DNA of 64,000 nucleotides from Candidatus Marimicrobium litorale (GCF_026262645.1 NZ_SHNO01000001.1:2666001-2730000), one strand, 5' to 3'; counted from the stretch's first letter, positions 36,858 to 46,417 are shown. The notes: a model not told the origin generated them from the letters alone. Program-made: numbers and translations.

Positions 36858-38315
36858 ATGAATGCACCCGAGCAAGCACCCACCGCGGCCGATATAGAGC
36901 AACAAATGATAGCCACTCTCACCTGCCAACGCGAGGACTACCTCCAGGAGGGGGTCGTGACGGCAGAAACACGGATCGACCGTTTGCAGCGCGGTGCAGA
37001 CGTGCTTATCAAATACAATGCCAAACTGGTCGACGCGCTCAACACCGACTTCACCTGCCGCCCCCGGGAAGTAACACTGCTCACCGATATCGGCGCCGGT
37101 ATTGCACCCATGAAGCATGCCATCAAGCACGTACGCAAGTGGATGAAGCCCGAAAAGCGACCCACCATGTTCCCTTTCAACCTTCTCGGCGGTCGCTCCC
37201 GCGTTGAATACCAACCGCTTGGCGTAGTCGGCGTGATCGCACCCTGGAACTTCCCGGTGAACATGGTTTTCGCTCCGCTGGCCGGCGTACTCGCCGCAGG
37301 CAACCGCGCCATGATCAAGCCCTCCGAATTCACCCCCGCCACCGCTGAGCTGTTGGTTGAAATGATACACGAGGCCTATGACGAAAAAGAAGTCGCCATC
37401 TTCAACGGTGGCGCCGAGGTAGGACAAGCCTTTTCCGCGCTGCCTTTTGATCACATGATTTTTACTGGCGCGACCTCAATCGCTCGACACATACTCGCCG
37501 CTGCCTCGCGCAACCTGGTGCCCGTTACATTGGAGCTCGGTGGAAAATCACCCGTTGTTATTTCACGCGGCGCCGACCTGGAGAAAAGTATCGGCAGGAT
37601 CATGCTCGGCAAGACGCTCAACGCGGGACAGATTTGCCTGGCCCCGGATTACCTCATGGTCCCGGAGGAAAAACTGCAGGACGTGATCGAAGCCGCAAAA
37701 ACAGCGGTCACGAATATGTACCCCAGTATTCTCAATAACCCCTCTTACACGTCGGTGATTAACGAACGGCACTTCAGCCGCCTGAACGACTATCTCGCCG
37801 AGGCACAGGAGCGCGGCCAAACTATTCTCCCCATCAATCCTGCCGATGAAGACTTCAGCAGCCAACAGGGCACTTTGAAAATCCCACCCACTCTGGTGCC
37901 GCAGCCCGCGGATGACCTGAAGATGATGGAAGAAGAGTTATTCGGCCCCTTGTTGCCTATTCGCACTTATAGCAACTTTGAAGAGACTATCGATTACATT
38001 AACAGCAAGCCCCGCCCTCTGGCCGCCTACTACTTTGGCGAGGACAAAGCCGAGGAAAACGCCTTGATCAGTCGCACCACCTCCGGTGGCGTATGCGTCA
38101 ACGATGTGGTCATGCATGTCGCCCAGGAAGAGCTGCCGTTCGGCGGCGTAGGCCCAAGCGGCATGGGCGCCTATCATGGCCAGAAGGGGTTCCAGACCTT
38201 TTCCCACGCCAAGTCGGTATATCGACAGTCCAACTTGAACATCGGCAAACTGGGTGGCATGCTACCCCCCTACAGCAAGGCGACCGAAAACACGATCAAG
38301 ATGCAGCTGAAGTAG
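36858..38315 (+). CDS. coniferyl aldehyde dehydrogenase-type ALDH
   Basis: 485 residues from ATG 36858 with AAGGA at 36845-36849. NAD-dependent aldehyde dehydrogenase of the short class-3-like group: LGVVGVIAPWNFPVNMVF, catalytic Glu in TLELGGKSPVV, catalytic Cys in NAGQICLAPDYLMVP. The C-terminal ELPFGGVGPSGMGAYHG matches annotated coniferyl aldehyde dehydrogenases (CalB). These oxidise aromatic or long-chain aldehydes to acids; the true substrate is unproven. Single gene. Confidence 0.9.
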   Translation: MNAPEQAPTAADIEQQMIATLTCQREDYLQEGVVTAETRIDRLQRGADVLIKYNAKLVDALNTDFTCRPREVTLLTDIGAGIAPMKHAIKHVRKWMKPEKRPTMFPFNLLGGRSRVEYQPLGVVGVIAPWNFPVNMVFAPLAGVLAAGNRAMIKPSEFTPATAELLVEMIHEAYDEKEVAIFNGGAEVGQAFSALPFDHMIFTGATSIARHILAAASRNLVPVTLELGGKSPVVISRGADLEKSIGRIMLGKTLNAGQICLAPDYLMVPEEKLQDVIEAAKTAVTNMYPSILNNPSYTSVINERHFSRLNDYLAEAQERGQTILPINPADEDFSSQQGTLKIPPTLVPQPADDLKMMEEELFGPLLPIRTYSNFEETIDYINSKPRPLAAYYFGEDKAEENALISRTTSGGVCVNDVVMHVAQEELPFGGVGPSGMGAYHGQKGFQTFSHAKSVYRQSNLNIGKLGGMLPPYSKATENTIKMQLK

Positions 38316-38419
38316 AACCTAGCTGGCAGCCGCGTGCAAACGCGGCCGACTCATGCTATCGCGGACAACAGCACTGCGGCCATTCGAGTCTGCCCCGAAA
38401 CCTAATCAGGAGAAAAACT

Positions 38420-38683
38420 ATGCGCAACCTAGCCCTCATTGGCGTTTTTGCTTTTCTAACAGCGTGCGCTGCAGAACCCGGCAGCGAACGCTGGTGCACC
38501 CAGAAAGCCGATCAGCCCAAGAGCGAGTGGTCCAGCTCCGATGCTGTTACTTATGCGAAGAATTGTCTGGTCGATGGCACGTCGATCGGCTCAAAAGAAT
38601 GGTGTGAGGAGCTTGCCAAAACGCCCAAAGGCCAGTGGACCGGTGAAGAGGCCGCAAGCTACACCAAACACTGCGTCATGTAA
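38420..38683 (+). CDS. lipoprotein with two DUF3012 repeats
   Basis: 87 residues, ATG 38420 with CAGGAG upstream. Lipobox LTAC (Cys16) then two tandem copies of a 31-residue module: GSERWCTQKADQPKSEW...YAKNC and GSKEWCEELAKTPKGQW...YTKHC. The shared pattern GSxxWCxxxAxxPKxxWxxxxAxxYxKxC is DUF3012, usually present once. Two Cys per module probably form a disulfide in the periplasm. Function unknown. Confidence 0.85.
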   Translation: MRNLALIGVFAFLTACAAEPGSERWCTQKADQPKSEWSSSDAVTYAKNCLVDGTSIGSKEWCEELAKTPKGQWTGEEAASYTKHCVM

Positions 38684-38708
38684 CACGCATCGGCGGCGCG
38701 CTTGTGCA

Positions 38709-39410
38709 TCAGCTTGCCGCCGGCTGGATGAGCAGAGTCGGTATGCCGAGGTCGTGGCTTTTTAGCGTAGCCACCCGTGTACCGGGTTTGCGCCCGTCCC
38801 GCGGTGCTGACACCTGTACACCGGCGTCCTGCAGAATCCGCACACGCTCTGCCAACGACGTGCACTGGTAGGCTACACCCCAGAACACGTTTTTCTCAGG
38901 CCCGTCCGCCGACGTCTCAATCACCTCGAGGGTCATCTTGCCGCCGCGGAAAAACAACATGCGCCCGCCCCAGGCCTCGATATTTTTATCCAGCGCAAGG
39001 CGTATACCTAACTGGTCCCGGAAGAGGTCGATACAGGCGTCCGGGTTGACGGTGCGCAAGACCACATGGTCAACAGATAAGGCCGGGCGGTGCTCGCTCG
39101 ACCATTTTTCCCGCAGCTGCTCCGTAAAACGTCCATCACACTGGCACAAATGCAAACCCAGTGAATTCTCTATGACCTCATCCCCCTCCGGGGCGTGCTC
39201 CCGTGCGAAAACCAGACCTTGCAGATGAGGTGCCGCTGCGCCACGCTCTACCAGTTCCACAACGGTGTTCGTCAGCAGCCATCGCGCGGCGCGCGCGGAA
39301 TCCTTAGCGCCACCCGGCAAGGGCGGCACGCCCATAACGGTCTGGTACTGATTCACCGCCTCCGCCAGATCAGGAACCGACACCACCAAACGATCAAATG
39401 CATTGGCCAA
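38709..39410 (-). CDS. VOC (glyoxalase-like) family protein
   Basis: 233 residues if started at TTG 39410, which has AGGAG at 39419-39423 eight bases upstream; a GTG at 39524 would add 38 residues with no conserved content. Two VOC modules: FDRLVVSVPDLAEAVNQYQT and VDHVVLRTVNPDACIDLFRD. Such proteins bind metal and act as lyases, dioxygenases or isomerases; which one is unclear. Convergent with the DUF3012 gene. Confidence 0.83.
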   Translation of the reverse strand: MANAFDRLVVSVPDLAEAVNQYQTVMGVPPLPGGAKDSARAARWLLTNTVVELVERGAAAPHLQGLVFAREHAPEGDEVIENSLGLHLCQCDGRFTEQLREKWSSEHRPALSVDHVVLRTVNPDACIDLFRDQLGIRLALDKNIEAWGGRMLFFRGGKMTLEVIETSADGPEKNVFWGVAYQCTSLAERVRILQDAGVQVSAPRDGRKPGTRVATLKSHDLGIPTLLIQPAAS

Positions 39411-39566
39411 AGCTGAATCTCCTGTGTCAACGCCTGCCACATCATAAAAGGTTTTGGCATATTTGCCGATCAGTCTTACACTGGAAGCACTAGAATAATA
39501 GTAGGCCAATGCCAGTCTTGTCACACCCGCCGCGACTAAAACATTAACCCGATGGAGAAGTTAACT

Positions 39567-40376
39567 ATGTCAGCAACTCTTAGAAAAATCGCAATGTCCG
39601 GGCTGGTAGCGCTGCTCGTCACACTTCCCCTGTCCGCAGTTGCGGGCGATTCGCTACAGCGAATCATCGACTTTCGCACACTGAAGGTGGGCATGTCTGG
39701 CAACCAGCCACCTATGACTATGGCCAATCGAGAAGGCGGGCTAATGGGCTTCGACGTGGACTTGGCCCAGGCCTTGGCGGCTGCGATGAATGTTGAACTG
39801 GAAATCAAGCAAATGCCATTCGGTGACCTGATCACGGCACTGGAAAAAGACGAGATCGACATGGTGTTGTCCAACCTGTCTATCACGCCCGAGCGCACCG
39901 AACTGGTATCCTTTGTTGGCCCCTATATGATGTCTGGTAAATCCATACTGACAACCAGTGATTCCATGGGTGCGCTGACATCGACCGACGAGTTCAATCG
40001 CAAGGGCCTGAAAATTCTTGCCTTGAAAAATTCTACTCACACAAGCTTCGTTAAGCAGGTAGCGCCCGAAGCCACGCTCATCGAGGTAGAGAGCTATGAC
40101 GAAGGCGTTTCTCTCCTGATAGAAGGCAAAGCCGAGCTCATGGTGGCGGACATGACCCAGTGTATTCTGGCTGTCATGCGATTCCCCGATGCGGGGCTGA
40201 TTACGCTGGACGAGCCACTGACCGTCGAGCCAATAGGAATAGCCGTCAGCAGGGAGGACAAACAATTCTATAACCTCGTAGACAACTACCTGCGCTCCTA
40301 CGAGAAAACCGGTGTGCTGAACCAGTTGCGCAACAAATGGTTTGAAGAGAGCGCGTGGATCGCGGCGATGCCCTGA
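39567..40376 (+). CDS. amino-acid-type periplasmic solute-binding protein
   Basis: 269 residues from ATG 39567 with GGAGAAG upstream. Signal peptide (SGLVALLVTLPLSAVAG), then the SBP family-3 pattern: LKVGMSGNQPPMTM, GFDVDLAQALAAAM, MVLSNLSITPERTELVSF. It should bind an amino acid or related small polar ligand. No permease or ATPase gene is adjacent, so it either works with a distant ABC transporter or has another role, such as a sensor or enzyme (cyclohexadienyl dehydratase has this fold). Confidence 0.88.
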   Translation: MSATLRKIAMSGLVALLVTLPLSAVAGDSLQRIIDFRTLKVGMSGNQPPMTMANREGGLMGFDVDLAQALAAAMNVELEIKQMPFGDLITALEKDEIDMVLSNLSITPERTELVSFVGPYMMSGKSILTTSDSMGALTSTDEFNRKGLKILALKNSTHTSFVKQVAPEATLIEVESYDEGVSLLIEGKAELMVADMTQCILAVMRFPDAGLITLDEPLTVEPIGIAVSREDKQFYNLVDNYLRSYEKTGVLNQLRNKWFEESAWIAAMP

Positions 40377-40488
40377 TCGGGATTACCTTTGACAAGCAAC
40401 GCCTCTTCGCTTATCACGGTGGGCCAAAAGGCGTTCAACCTGTGAGCGCCCATCACGACTCCCTTCTGCGGAGTACCCAACCGCCACT

Positions 40489-41451
40489 ATGAAGACATCA
40501 AGGCCCATTATCATCGCCCACCGCGGCGCCAGCGGCTATCTGCCAGAACATACCCTCGCGGCCAAGGCCGTGGCCCATGCAATGGGCGCCGATTATATGG
40601 AGCAGGACGTGGTCCTTACCCGGGATAGTATAGCCATCGTGTTACACGATATTTACCTCGACAGTACCACTGATGTCGCACGGCAGTTCCCCAAGCGCGC
40701 GCGAGCAGACGGCCATTTTTACGCCATTGATTTCGAACTGGCAGAGATACGGCAATTACGTGTGCGGGAGAGGGTGCACGATGACAACCGAGACGGCAAG
40801 GCCGTGTATCCCCAGCGCTTTCCAGTAACACCTCATCTGTTCGCAGTGCCCACACTGCAAGAAGAGATCGAGCTACTCGCCGGCCTGGACAAAAGCCGGA
40901 ATCGGCGCACCGGTATCTACGTGGAAATGAAACGCCCAAACTGGCATCGGGAAGAAGGCCTGGACCTGCCGGGTACAGTGCTGGAGGTGTTGGCCGAGAC
41001 AGGTTATATCGAGCGACCAGAGCAAGTTTACCTGCAGTGCTTTGACGACCAGACTCTGCTGCGCCTCAAAAGCGAACTTACCACGCCTATTCCACTGATA
41101 CAGCTGCTGGGCGATAACGAATGGGGGGAGGACACGCGGGCAGATTACAACTGGCTGAGAACAGCGGACGGCATCGCCTATATCGCGAGCTACGCCAACG
41201 GTATAGGACCGCACCTCTCCCATATTCACGTTGGCAGTGATGACAGCGGCGCGCCGCAATTCACTGAACTGGTGGACCTGGCGCATGCCCATGATCTCCA
41301 AGTGCACCCCTACACCTTCCGCAAGGATGACCTACCCGAGGGCGTGAGCGACTTCACCGCGCTGCTTGAGATATTTGTGACCGACGCCGGTATCGACGGT
41401 ATGTTCACAGATTTCCCCGACGTGGCACTGGCATTCCTAGAGCCGCCATGA
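40489..41451 (+). CDS. glycerophosphodiester phosphodiesterase, GlpQ-type without signal peptide
   Basis: 320 residues. Catalytic signature IIAHRGASGYLPEHTLAAK with HRG and the second His in VLHDIYLDSTTDV; metal ligands continue in YVEMKRP. Sequence resembles periplasmic GlpQ, but the protein starts directly at MKTSRPI with no signal peptide, and no upstream in-frame start exists before a stop at 40390. It would act in the cytosol, releasing glycerol-3-phosphate from glycerophosphodiesters. Its stop overlaps the next start (ATGA). Confidence 0.9.
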   Translation: MKTSRPIIIAHRGASGYLPEHTLAAKAVAHAMGADYMEQDVVLTRDSIAIVLHDIYLDSTTDVARQFPKRARADGHFYAIDFELAEIRQLRVRERVHDDNRDGKAVYPQRFPVTPHLFAVPTLQEEIELLAGLDKSRNRRTGIYVEMKRPNWHREEGLDLPGTVLEVLAETGYIERPEQVYLQCFDDQTLLRLKSELTTPIPLIQLLGDNEWGEDTRADYNWLRTADGIAYIASYANGIGPHLSHIHVGSDDSGAPQFTELVDLAHAHDLQVHPYTFRKDDLPEGVSDFTALLEIFVTDAGIDGMFTDFPDVALAFLEPP

Positions 41452-41852
41452 AGCGCGAGGAGCTGCGCCTCTACCTGCTGGCACGACCGGAAGCCTGGGA
41501 GGACTATCCTTTTGGCCCCCGTGTCGCCGTCTTCAAAATACGCTCGAAAATGTTTGCAACGCTGATCGAGGATGAGGGTCTCGTGAGGATGAACCTCAAG
41601 TGCGACCCCCACGAGGCAATGATCTTACGAGATATCTTTGCATCGGTGGGCCCCGGCTATCACATGAACAAGCGACATTGGAATACAGTGATTGTCGATG
41701 GCAGCATTCCCGACGGAGAGATTCAACGCATGATTGATAGCTCCTACGGACTGGTGGTCAGCGCGTTGAAAAGTTCGCAGCGCAAAGCCCTGGAAGTACA
41801 GCACGGGAAAGCGGCCCTCTACCCGGCTCCGGTTCCGGTTCCGGTTCCGTAG
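41448..41852 (+). CDS. MmcQ/YjbR family protein
   Basis: 134 residues, start overlapping the previous stop by four bases. YjbR fold: REELRLYLLARPEAWEDYPF, then KMFATLIEDEGLVRMNLKCD and GYHMNKRHWNTVIVDGSIPD, the strongly conserved HMNKxHW motif. Described as DNA-binding-like but of unclear role. The last residues PAPVPVPVP come from a GGTTCC repeat at the gene end. Confidence 0.88.
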   Translation: MKREELRLYLLARPEAWEDYPFGPRVAVFKIRSKMFATLIEDEGLVRMNLKCDPHEAMILRDIFASVGPGYHMNKRHWNTVIVDGSIPDGEIQRMIDSSYGLVVSALKSSQRKALEVQHGKAALYPAPVPVPVP

Positions 41853-42019
41853 CTTTGTAAGGCGCAAGGGCGCGTCCGCCTGTAAATACTTCGCCCTATC
41901 GCCTCTCTGCTGAGCCAACGCTGGCAGTTACTCCTCTAACAAGGCATTATCTTGCCTGACAGTTTCTCGCCAACCCACAGCACATGCAGAACCTGTGGCC
42001 AGCGATAACAACAACGGGG

Positions 42020-43474
42020 ATGGAAGTGAACCCAAAGGTCATAAGACGTACAAAAATTGTCGCTACGGTTGGTCCGGCCAGCGAGTCAGAAGACCTGATC
42101 GCCCGACTGATCGGCGCCGGGGTGAATGTTTTTCGCCTGAATTTCAGTCACGGCACTACGGAGAAGCACGTAAAAGTAGCTGAACGCATCCGCAAACAGG
42201 CAAGCATTGCCGGTCAATACGTGGGCATTCTGGCGGATTTGCAAGGGCCCAAAATTCGTGTCGGCGCTTTCCGCAACGGCTCCATTGAACTGGATGTGGG
42301 TGACCGCTTCCGCCTGGACCTAGAGCTGGAGGACGACGCAGGCGACATCCGCGGCGTCGGTGTGGATTATGCAGAACTATGCGACAACGTAGTGCGCGGC
42401 GATACGCTGCTCCTTGATGACGGCCGCATCCGTCTGCGCGCAGACGATGTTGAGGCCAGCGCCGTGGAGTGCACCGTGCTGGTCGGCGGCCAACTGAGTT
42501 CCCGTAAGGGCATTAATCGGCTTGGCGGCGGGCTGGCGGCTCCGGCGCTAACAGCCAAAGACTTAACCGATATTGACAGCCTCGTAGAGGTAAACCCGGA
42601 TTTTGTAGCCATCTCTTTTGTGTCCGACGCGGAGGATATTTTTCAGGCCCGCGGACGCCTCGAGCAGCTCAATTTGAAGCCGGCCATTATCGCCAAAATC
42701 GAAAGGGCGGAAGTCGTAGGTGACGAATCGATTCTCCATGCTGTTCTCACCGCTGCCGACGGCGTCATGGTAGCCAGAGGGGATCTTGGCGTCGAAGTCG
42801 GTGATGCACAGCTGATCGGCATCCAGAAGGAACTGATCACCCAGGCACGCAAGCTGGACAGGGTGGTCATTACCGCAACCCAGATGATGGAGTCGATGAT
42901 TAATAGCCCTATGCCAACCCGGGCAGAGGTATTCGACGTTGCCAATGCAGTACTCGACGGTACCGATGCGGTCATGCTCTCCGCCGAGACGGCGGTAGGC
43001 AACTATCCGGTAGAAGTTGTATCCGCTATGGCCGACGCGGCGCTGGGGGCCGAGCGGCAACGAGTGGCAAAAACCTCGAAGTACCGACTCGACACGGCGT
43101 TTTCCAACGCCCAGGAAACTATCGCAATGTCGGCCATTTATGCCGCGAATCATTATGATAATGTGCGCGGTATCGCCTGCCTGACAGAATCGGGCACCAC
43201 ACCCCGACTGATGTCGCGCCTGAGTTCCGGCCTGCCCATTTTTGCCCTCAGCCACCTCAGCACAACACTGCAGCAACTCGCCCTTTGTCGCGGCGTGGTG
43301 CCCTTGTTTTTTGACGCCGACGCCTTCGATCCAAACAGTGTCGACAGCCGAGCCATCGAGTTCCTGCTGGATGGTGGTTTTCTGAGCAAGGGCGACTCCA
43401 TCCTTTTAACCAAGGGCACTGTTCTGGGCACTGCCGGTTCTACCAACATCATGAAAATCCTGCCGGCTTACTGA
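42020..43474 (+). CDS. pyk: pyruvate kinase
   Basis: 484 residues from ATG 42020 (in-frame ATG 41984 and GTG 42026 are possible). N-terminal RTKIVATVGPASESEDLIARL, ADLQGPKIRVG, the catalytic signature IIAKIERAEVV with its Lys, and DGVMVARGDLGVE are intact. The C-terminal allosteric domain ends KGTVLGTAGSTN. It converts phosphoenolpyruvate and ADP to pyruvate and ATP. Followed two bases later by glucokinase: the two ends of glycolysis in one transcript. Confidence 0.96.
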   Translation: MEVNPKVIRRTKIVATVGPASESEDLIARLIGAGVNVFRLNFSHGTTEKHVKVAERIRKQASIAGQYVGILADLQGPKIRVGAFRNGSIELDVGDRFRLDLELEDDAGDIRGVGVDYAELCDNVVRGDTLLLDDGRIRLRADDVEASAVECTVLVGGQLSSRKGINRLGGGLAAPALTAKDLTDIDSLVEVNPDFVAISFVSDAEDIFQARGRLEQLNLKPAIIAKIERAEVVGDESILHAVLTAADGVMVARGDLGVEVGDAQLIGIQKELITQARKLDRVVITATQMMESMINSPMPTRAEVFDVANAVLDGTDAVMLSAETAVGNYPVEVVSAMADAALGAERQRVAKTSKYRLDTAFSNAQETIAMSAIYAANHYDNVRGIACLTESGTTPRLMSRLSSGLPIFALSHLSTTLQQLALCRGVVPLFFDADAFDPNSVDSRAIEFLLDGGFLSKGDSILLTKGTVLGTAGSTNIMKILPAY

Positions 43475-43476
43475 GC

Positions 43477-44430
43477 ATGGTAGCGACGGCCGACCGCATG
43501 GTTGGGGATATTGGCGGCACCAATACACGCCTCGCACTGTTCGATGCGCACGCCAAGCAACTGCGGTTTCAGCGCAACTATCGCAACCGGGACTACGGCA
43601 GCCTCGCCGACATTATCCTCGCCTGGCGGCGCGACCTCGGTGACAAACTCCCGGAGGAAGCGTGCCTTGCAGTGGCAGCGCCGCCCTTCGATGACGAGGT
43701 ACGACTGCTGAATATCGACTGGCGCTTTTCGCCTCGCGAACTGGCGAAGCAATTCGGTTTTTCCCAATTTGGCTGCATAAACGACTTTGAAGGTAACGCC
43801 TATGCCCTGCCCCACCTGGGCGCTCATGAACTGGTGACCCTGCAGGCCGGTAAACCCGCGCTGCACGGACGATTGGCAACACTTGGGCCTGGCACTGGTC
43901 TGGGCGGAGCCACACTGGATACCCGGGGACCGGAACCCCTTGCCTGCGCCAGTGAACCCGGCCATATGGGTCTTGCCCCGGCCACGGCACTGGAGTTTGC
44001 ACTGTTCGAAAGGCTCAGGGGTGAAAACGGCGAGATATACGCAGAACGCCTGCTATCCGGTCCCGGCCTGCTGTGCCTTTACCAGGTATTGGCCAGGGAG
44101 CGCCGCGTCGATGCAACTCTGCAAGAGCCGGAAGCGATTTCTGCAAAGGGCCTGCGCGGGGAGTGCACACTGTGTGCAGAAGCACTGGAGCTCTTCTGCG
44201 GCCTATTGGGTTCCGCCTGCGGCGATTTTGTGCTCGCCAACGGCGCCTATGGAGGCCTTTACCTGGCCGGCGGCATATTGCCGACCATGACGGATTTCCT
44301 GCGCAAAAGCACATTCTCCCGGCGGTTCGCGGCGAAAGGGAAGATGAAAAAACACCTGTCCGACGTGCCTCTGTATCTTGTCTGCGGCGATTCCATCGGT
44401 CTTGTGGGTGCCGCACACGCGCCTATCTAG
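43477..44430 (+). CDS. glk: glucokinase
   Basis: 317 residues, ROK-unrelated bacterial glucokinase (Glk family). ATP-binding GDIGGTNTRLALFD, the sugar-binding INDFEGNAYALPHL, LGPGTGLGGATL, EPGHMGLAP and the C-terminal GAYGGLYLAGGILP are all present. It phosphorylates glucose to glucose-6-phosphate in the cytosol. Directly downstream of pyk, with a two-base gap. Confidence 0.94.
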   Translation: MVATADRMVGDIGGTNTRLALFDAHAKQLRFQRNYRNRDYGSLADIILAWRRDLGDKLPEEACLAVAAPPFDDEVRLLNIDWRFSPRELAKQFGFSQFGCINDFEGNAYALPHLGAHELVTLQAGKPALHGRLATLGPGTGLGGATLDTRGPEPLACASEPGHMGLAPATALEFALFERLRGENGEIYAERLLSGPGLLCLYQVLARERRVDATLQEPEAISAKGLRGECTLCAEALELFCGLLGSACGDFVLANGAYGGLYLAGGILPTMTDFLRKSTFSRRFAAKGKMKKHLSDVPLYLVCGDSIGLVGAAHAPI

Positions 44431-44539
44431 CAGGATGCGTGGCGCACTCGCGTCACCGAAAACACCACAATGGACTCACCAATGGCCACAATTCCCCTAA
44501 AAATTGTTTTCTTCAATTTATGCCAAGTGCCCAATATAG

Positions 44540-44548
44540 TGCTACACT
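44540..44548 (+). promoter_or_regulatory. possible extended -10 promoter of the second csp gene
   Basis: TGCTACACT is an extended -10 (TGn-TACACT) about 140 bases before the cold-shock ATG at 44687. The long leader this implies is usual for cspA-type genes. No clear -35. Confidence 0.35.
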
Positions 44549-44686
44549 TATCGGTGCTGATAGGTTTCAGCGATGTTTATGCTCACGGTCGAAGTTCCAT
44601 TCAGTTCCTCGGTACGTAACCCATAAATACATTTCTTAATGATAAAGGCGCCTGGACATGGCGCTGCAGCAATACAGGTAAACACT

Positions 44687-44893
44687 ATGTCTAAGACAAA
44701 CGGTACCGTTAAGTGGTTTAACGAGACGAAAGGATTCGGCTTTATCGAGCGTGAAGACGGCCCTGACGTATTTGTACATTTCAGTTCCATTGAAGCAGAA
44801 GGATTCAAAACCCTGGCCGATGGTCAAAAGGTTGAGTTCAACGTGACGGACAGCCAGAAAGGCCCTCAGGCCGAGAACGTAGTCCCGCTCTAA
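44687..44893 (+). CDS. CspA-family cold-shock protein
   Basis: 68 residues from ATG 44687 (an in-frame start at 44639 is in the leader). [19 protein letters not shown] and [17 protein letters not shown] show both RNP motifs. RNA chaperone of the OB fold. A long untranslated leader of roughly 140 bases precedes it, and a strong terminator follows 32 bases after the stop, so it is a one-gene transcript. Confidence 0.95.
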   Translation: MSKTNGTVKWFNETKGFGFIEREDGPDVFVHFSSIEAEGFKTLADGQKVEFNVTDSQKGPQAENVVPL

Positions 44894-44918
44894 AGCGTAA
44901 AACAGTTTAGAGTGAACA

Positions 44919-44950
44919 CAAAAAAGGAGCTCATCGAGCTCCTTTTTTTA
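44919..44950. terminator. bidirectional intrinsic terminator
   Basis: GGAGCTC (44926-44932), loop ATC, GAGCTCC (44936-44942), followed by seven T and preceded by a run of A. It ends csp on the plus strand, and the mirrored A run makes it a terminator for the TonB operon on the minus strand, whose last gene stops at 44971. Confidence 0.95.
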
Positions 44951-44970
44951 TTCCCGGAAATTAAGTGTAC

Positions 44971-46416
44971 TCAATCACTTTTCTTGTTCACAACGTCCTC
45001 GGGAGACACTTCGACTTCCAGTTCCTCATCCGTATCAGGCTGGGTCAGCGCCTCGGTCATTTGCTGCAGTGCCGCATCTTCCTCTTGCAGGGCCTTCTGT
45101 CGCGAAAGCTCAGACTCCATATAGGCCATCCACTGCTTGGCATACTCTTCCGAACGCTCATCCTCAGCCGCGGCCTCAAACGCATCGCGCGCTTTGTCAT
45201 ACTGCTGCGAGTTGAAATAGGCCATACCCAGCACCAGTCGTGCGCTGTCCGGACGCTTCACCCCACCGCGAGACAACCCTTTGTTGATCGCTGACACCGC
45301 CTTTTTATACTCGTCATTGTCGAGATACACATTGCCAAGACGGGCGTATAGCTCACCCTTGTTGGATTTCGCCGCTGCCTTTTCCATCGCCGGTATTGCT
45401 TTCTTCAGCTCCTGCGACTGCCGCCATGACGCACCGACAAGCTCCCAGTTTTTCGATGTTCCCTCGATCGAATCATTGTTCAGGCCCTTGTCCATTACCT
45501 TGGCCGCCTTGTAAGGCACATCACCGTTAAGATACAGGTAGGCCATATTGACCTGCTCGCTGTCTTTTTCCAGCATGCTCTGTACATAGGCCGTTTCCAT
45601 CGCCGCAAGCTGGTCCGCTTCCTTTTTCTGCTCACCGTACATGTGCGAGACCTGCACCCAGTACTCTTTTTTCGGATAGTAGGTCAGCAGCGCTTCCAAC
45701 GTGCGCACCGTGTTCTTCACGTCATTTTTTTCGAAGTAAAGAAAGCGCGCCAGGTTATACCATTGCTCCTTCGGAATCTTGCCCTTCTCGAGCTGCATGC
45801 TGATCGCTTTTTCAACATTGATCAGCGCCTTGTTGTAGTCTTTCACTTGGTAGTAACCCTGAGCCAGCAGCACGTAGGCGTTGGCATTAGGGGTGTCGGT
45901 CATGTTGAACCACAGCTCCAGTGCATCAATACCCTTCTGCCATTCTTCCTGAACGAAGTACAACTGGGCAATGGTGAAGCGTGTGTTGATCTCCATAGCC
46001 AGCGGGATATCGGGCTGCGACACCACCTGCTCATAGGAGCGAAGAGCGCCGGCGTAGTCTTCTCTGGAGTACTGTATAAACGCATACAGGTTGTAAACAT
46101 TAGCCAGTTCATAGCTATTGAGGGCTTTTTTGCCTCCTTCGGCGATCATGGCATCGAGGATGCTTTTCGCCATGGCGAGATCCTTGGCCTCAGCTGCCGC
46201 CTGCGCCTCCGAGAGTTTCTCGTACACCTTGTTGCGCAGCGCAGGTGTCCTGCGTGTTTCCCGCTCAGGTTTTTTCGCGTCTTTCTGTGCGTGGGCCGCA
46301 GAGAATACAGGCAAACCCAGATCGCGCTGCACCTGGGTGATGGCAACCTGAACAACCAGAACCAGTGCAGCCGGGATGGCAACGCGGGTCAAGAAGGTGC
46401 TCTCAAACCATGTCAT
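44971..46416 (-). CDS. TPR-repeat protein of the TonB2-type operon
   Basis: 481 residues from ATG 46416, one base after the TonB stop; an earlier in-frame start lies inside tonB. One N-terminal membrane anchor or signal (FLTRVAIPAALVLVVQVAI), then about ten tetratricopeptide-like helical repeats (for example YELANVYNLYAFIQYSRED, NANAYVLLAQGYYQVKDYNK, GELYARLGNVYLDNDEYKKA), and an acidic tail DTDEELEVEVSPED. The partner TPR protein of TtpC/ExbB2/ExbD2/TonB2 operons; presumed periplasmic scaffold for energy transfer. Confidence 0.9.
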   Translation of the reverse strand: MTWFESTFLTRVAIPAALVLVVQVAITQVQRDLGLPVFSAAHAQKDAKKPERETRRTPALRNKVYEKLSEAQAAAEAKDLAMAKSILDAMIAEGGKKALNSYELANVYNLYAFIQYSREDYAGALRSYEQVVSQPDIPLAMEINTRFTIAQLYFVQEEWQKGIDALELWFNMTDTPNANAYVLLAQGYYQVKDYNKALINVEKAISMQLEKGKIPKEQWYNLARFLYFEKNDVKNTVRTLEALLTYYPKKEYWVQVSHMYGEQKKEADQLAAMETAYVQSMLEKDSEQVNMAYLYLNGDVPYKAAKVMDKGLNNDSIEGTSKNWELVGASWRQSQELKKAIPAMEKAAAKSNKGELYARLGNVYLDNDEYKKAVSAINKGLSRGGVKRPDSARLVLGMAYFNSQQYDKARDAFEAAAEDERSEEYAKQWMAYMESELSRQKALQEEDAALQQMTEALTQPDTDEELEVEVSPEDVVNKKSD

Positions 46417-46417
46417 A

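Noticed and set aside
41836-41852. GGTTCC repeat at the end of the YjbR gene as a mobile repeat
   Set aside because: Only three units, in frame (Pro-Val), most simply local slippage.
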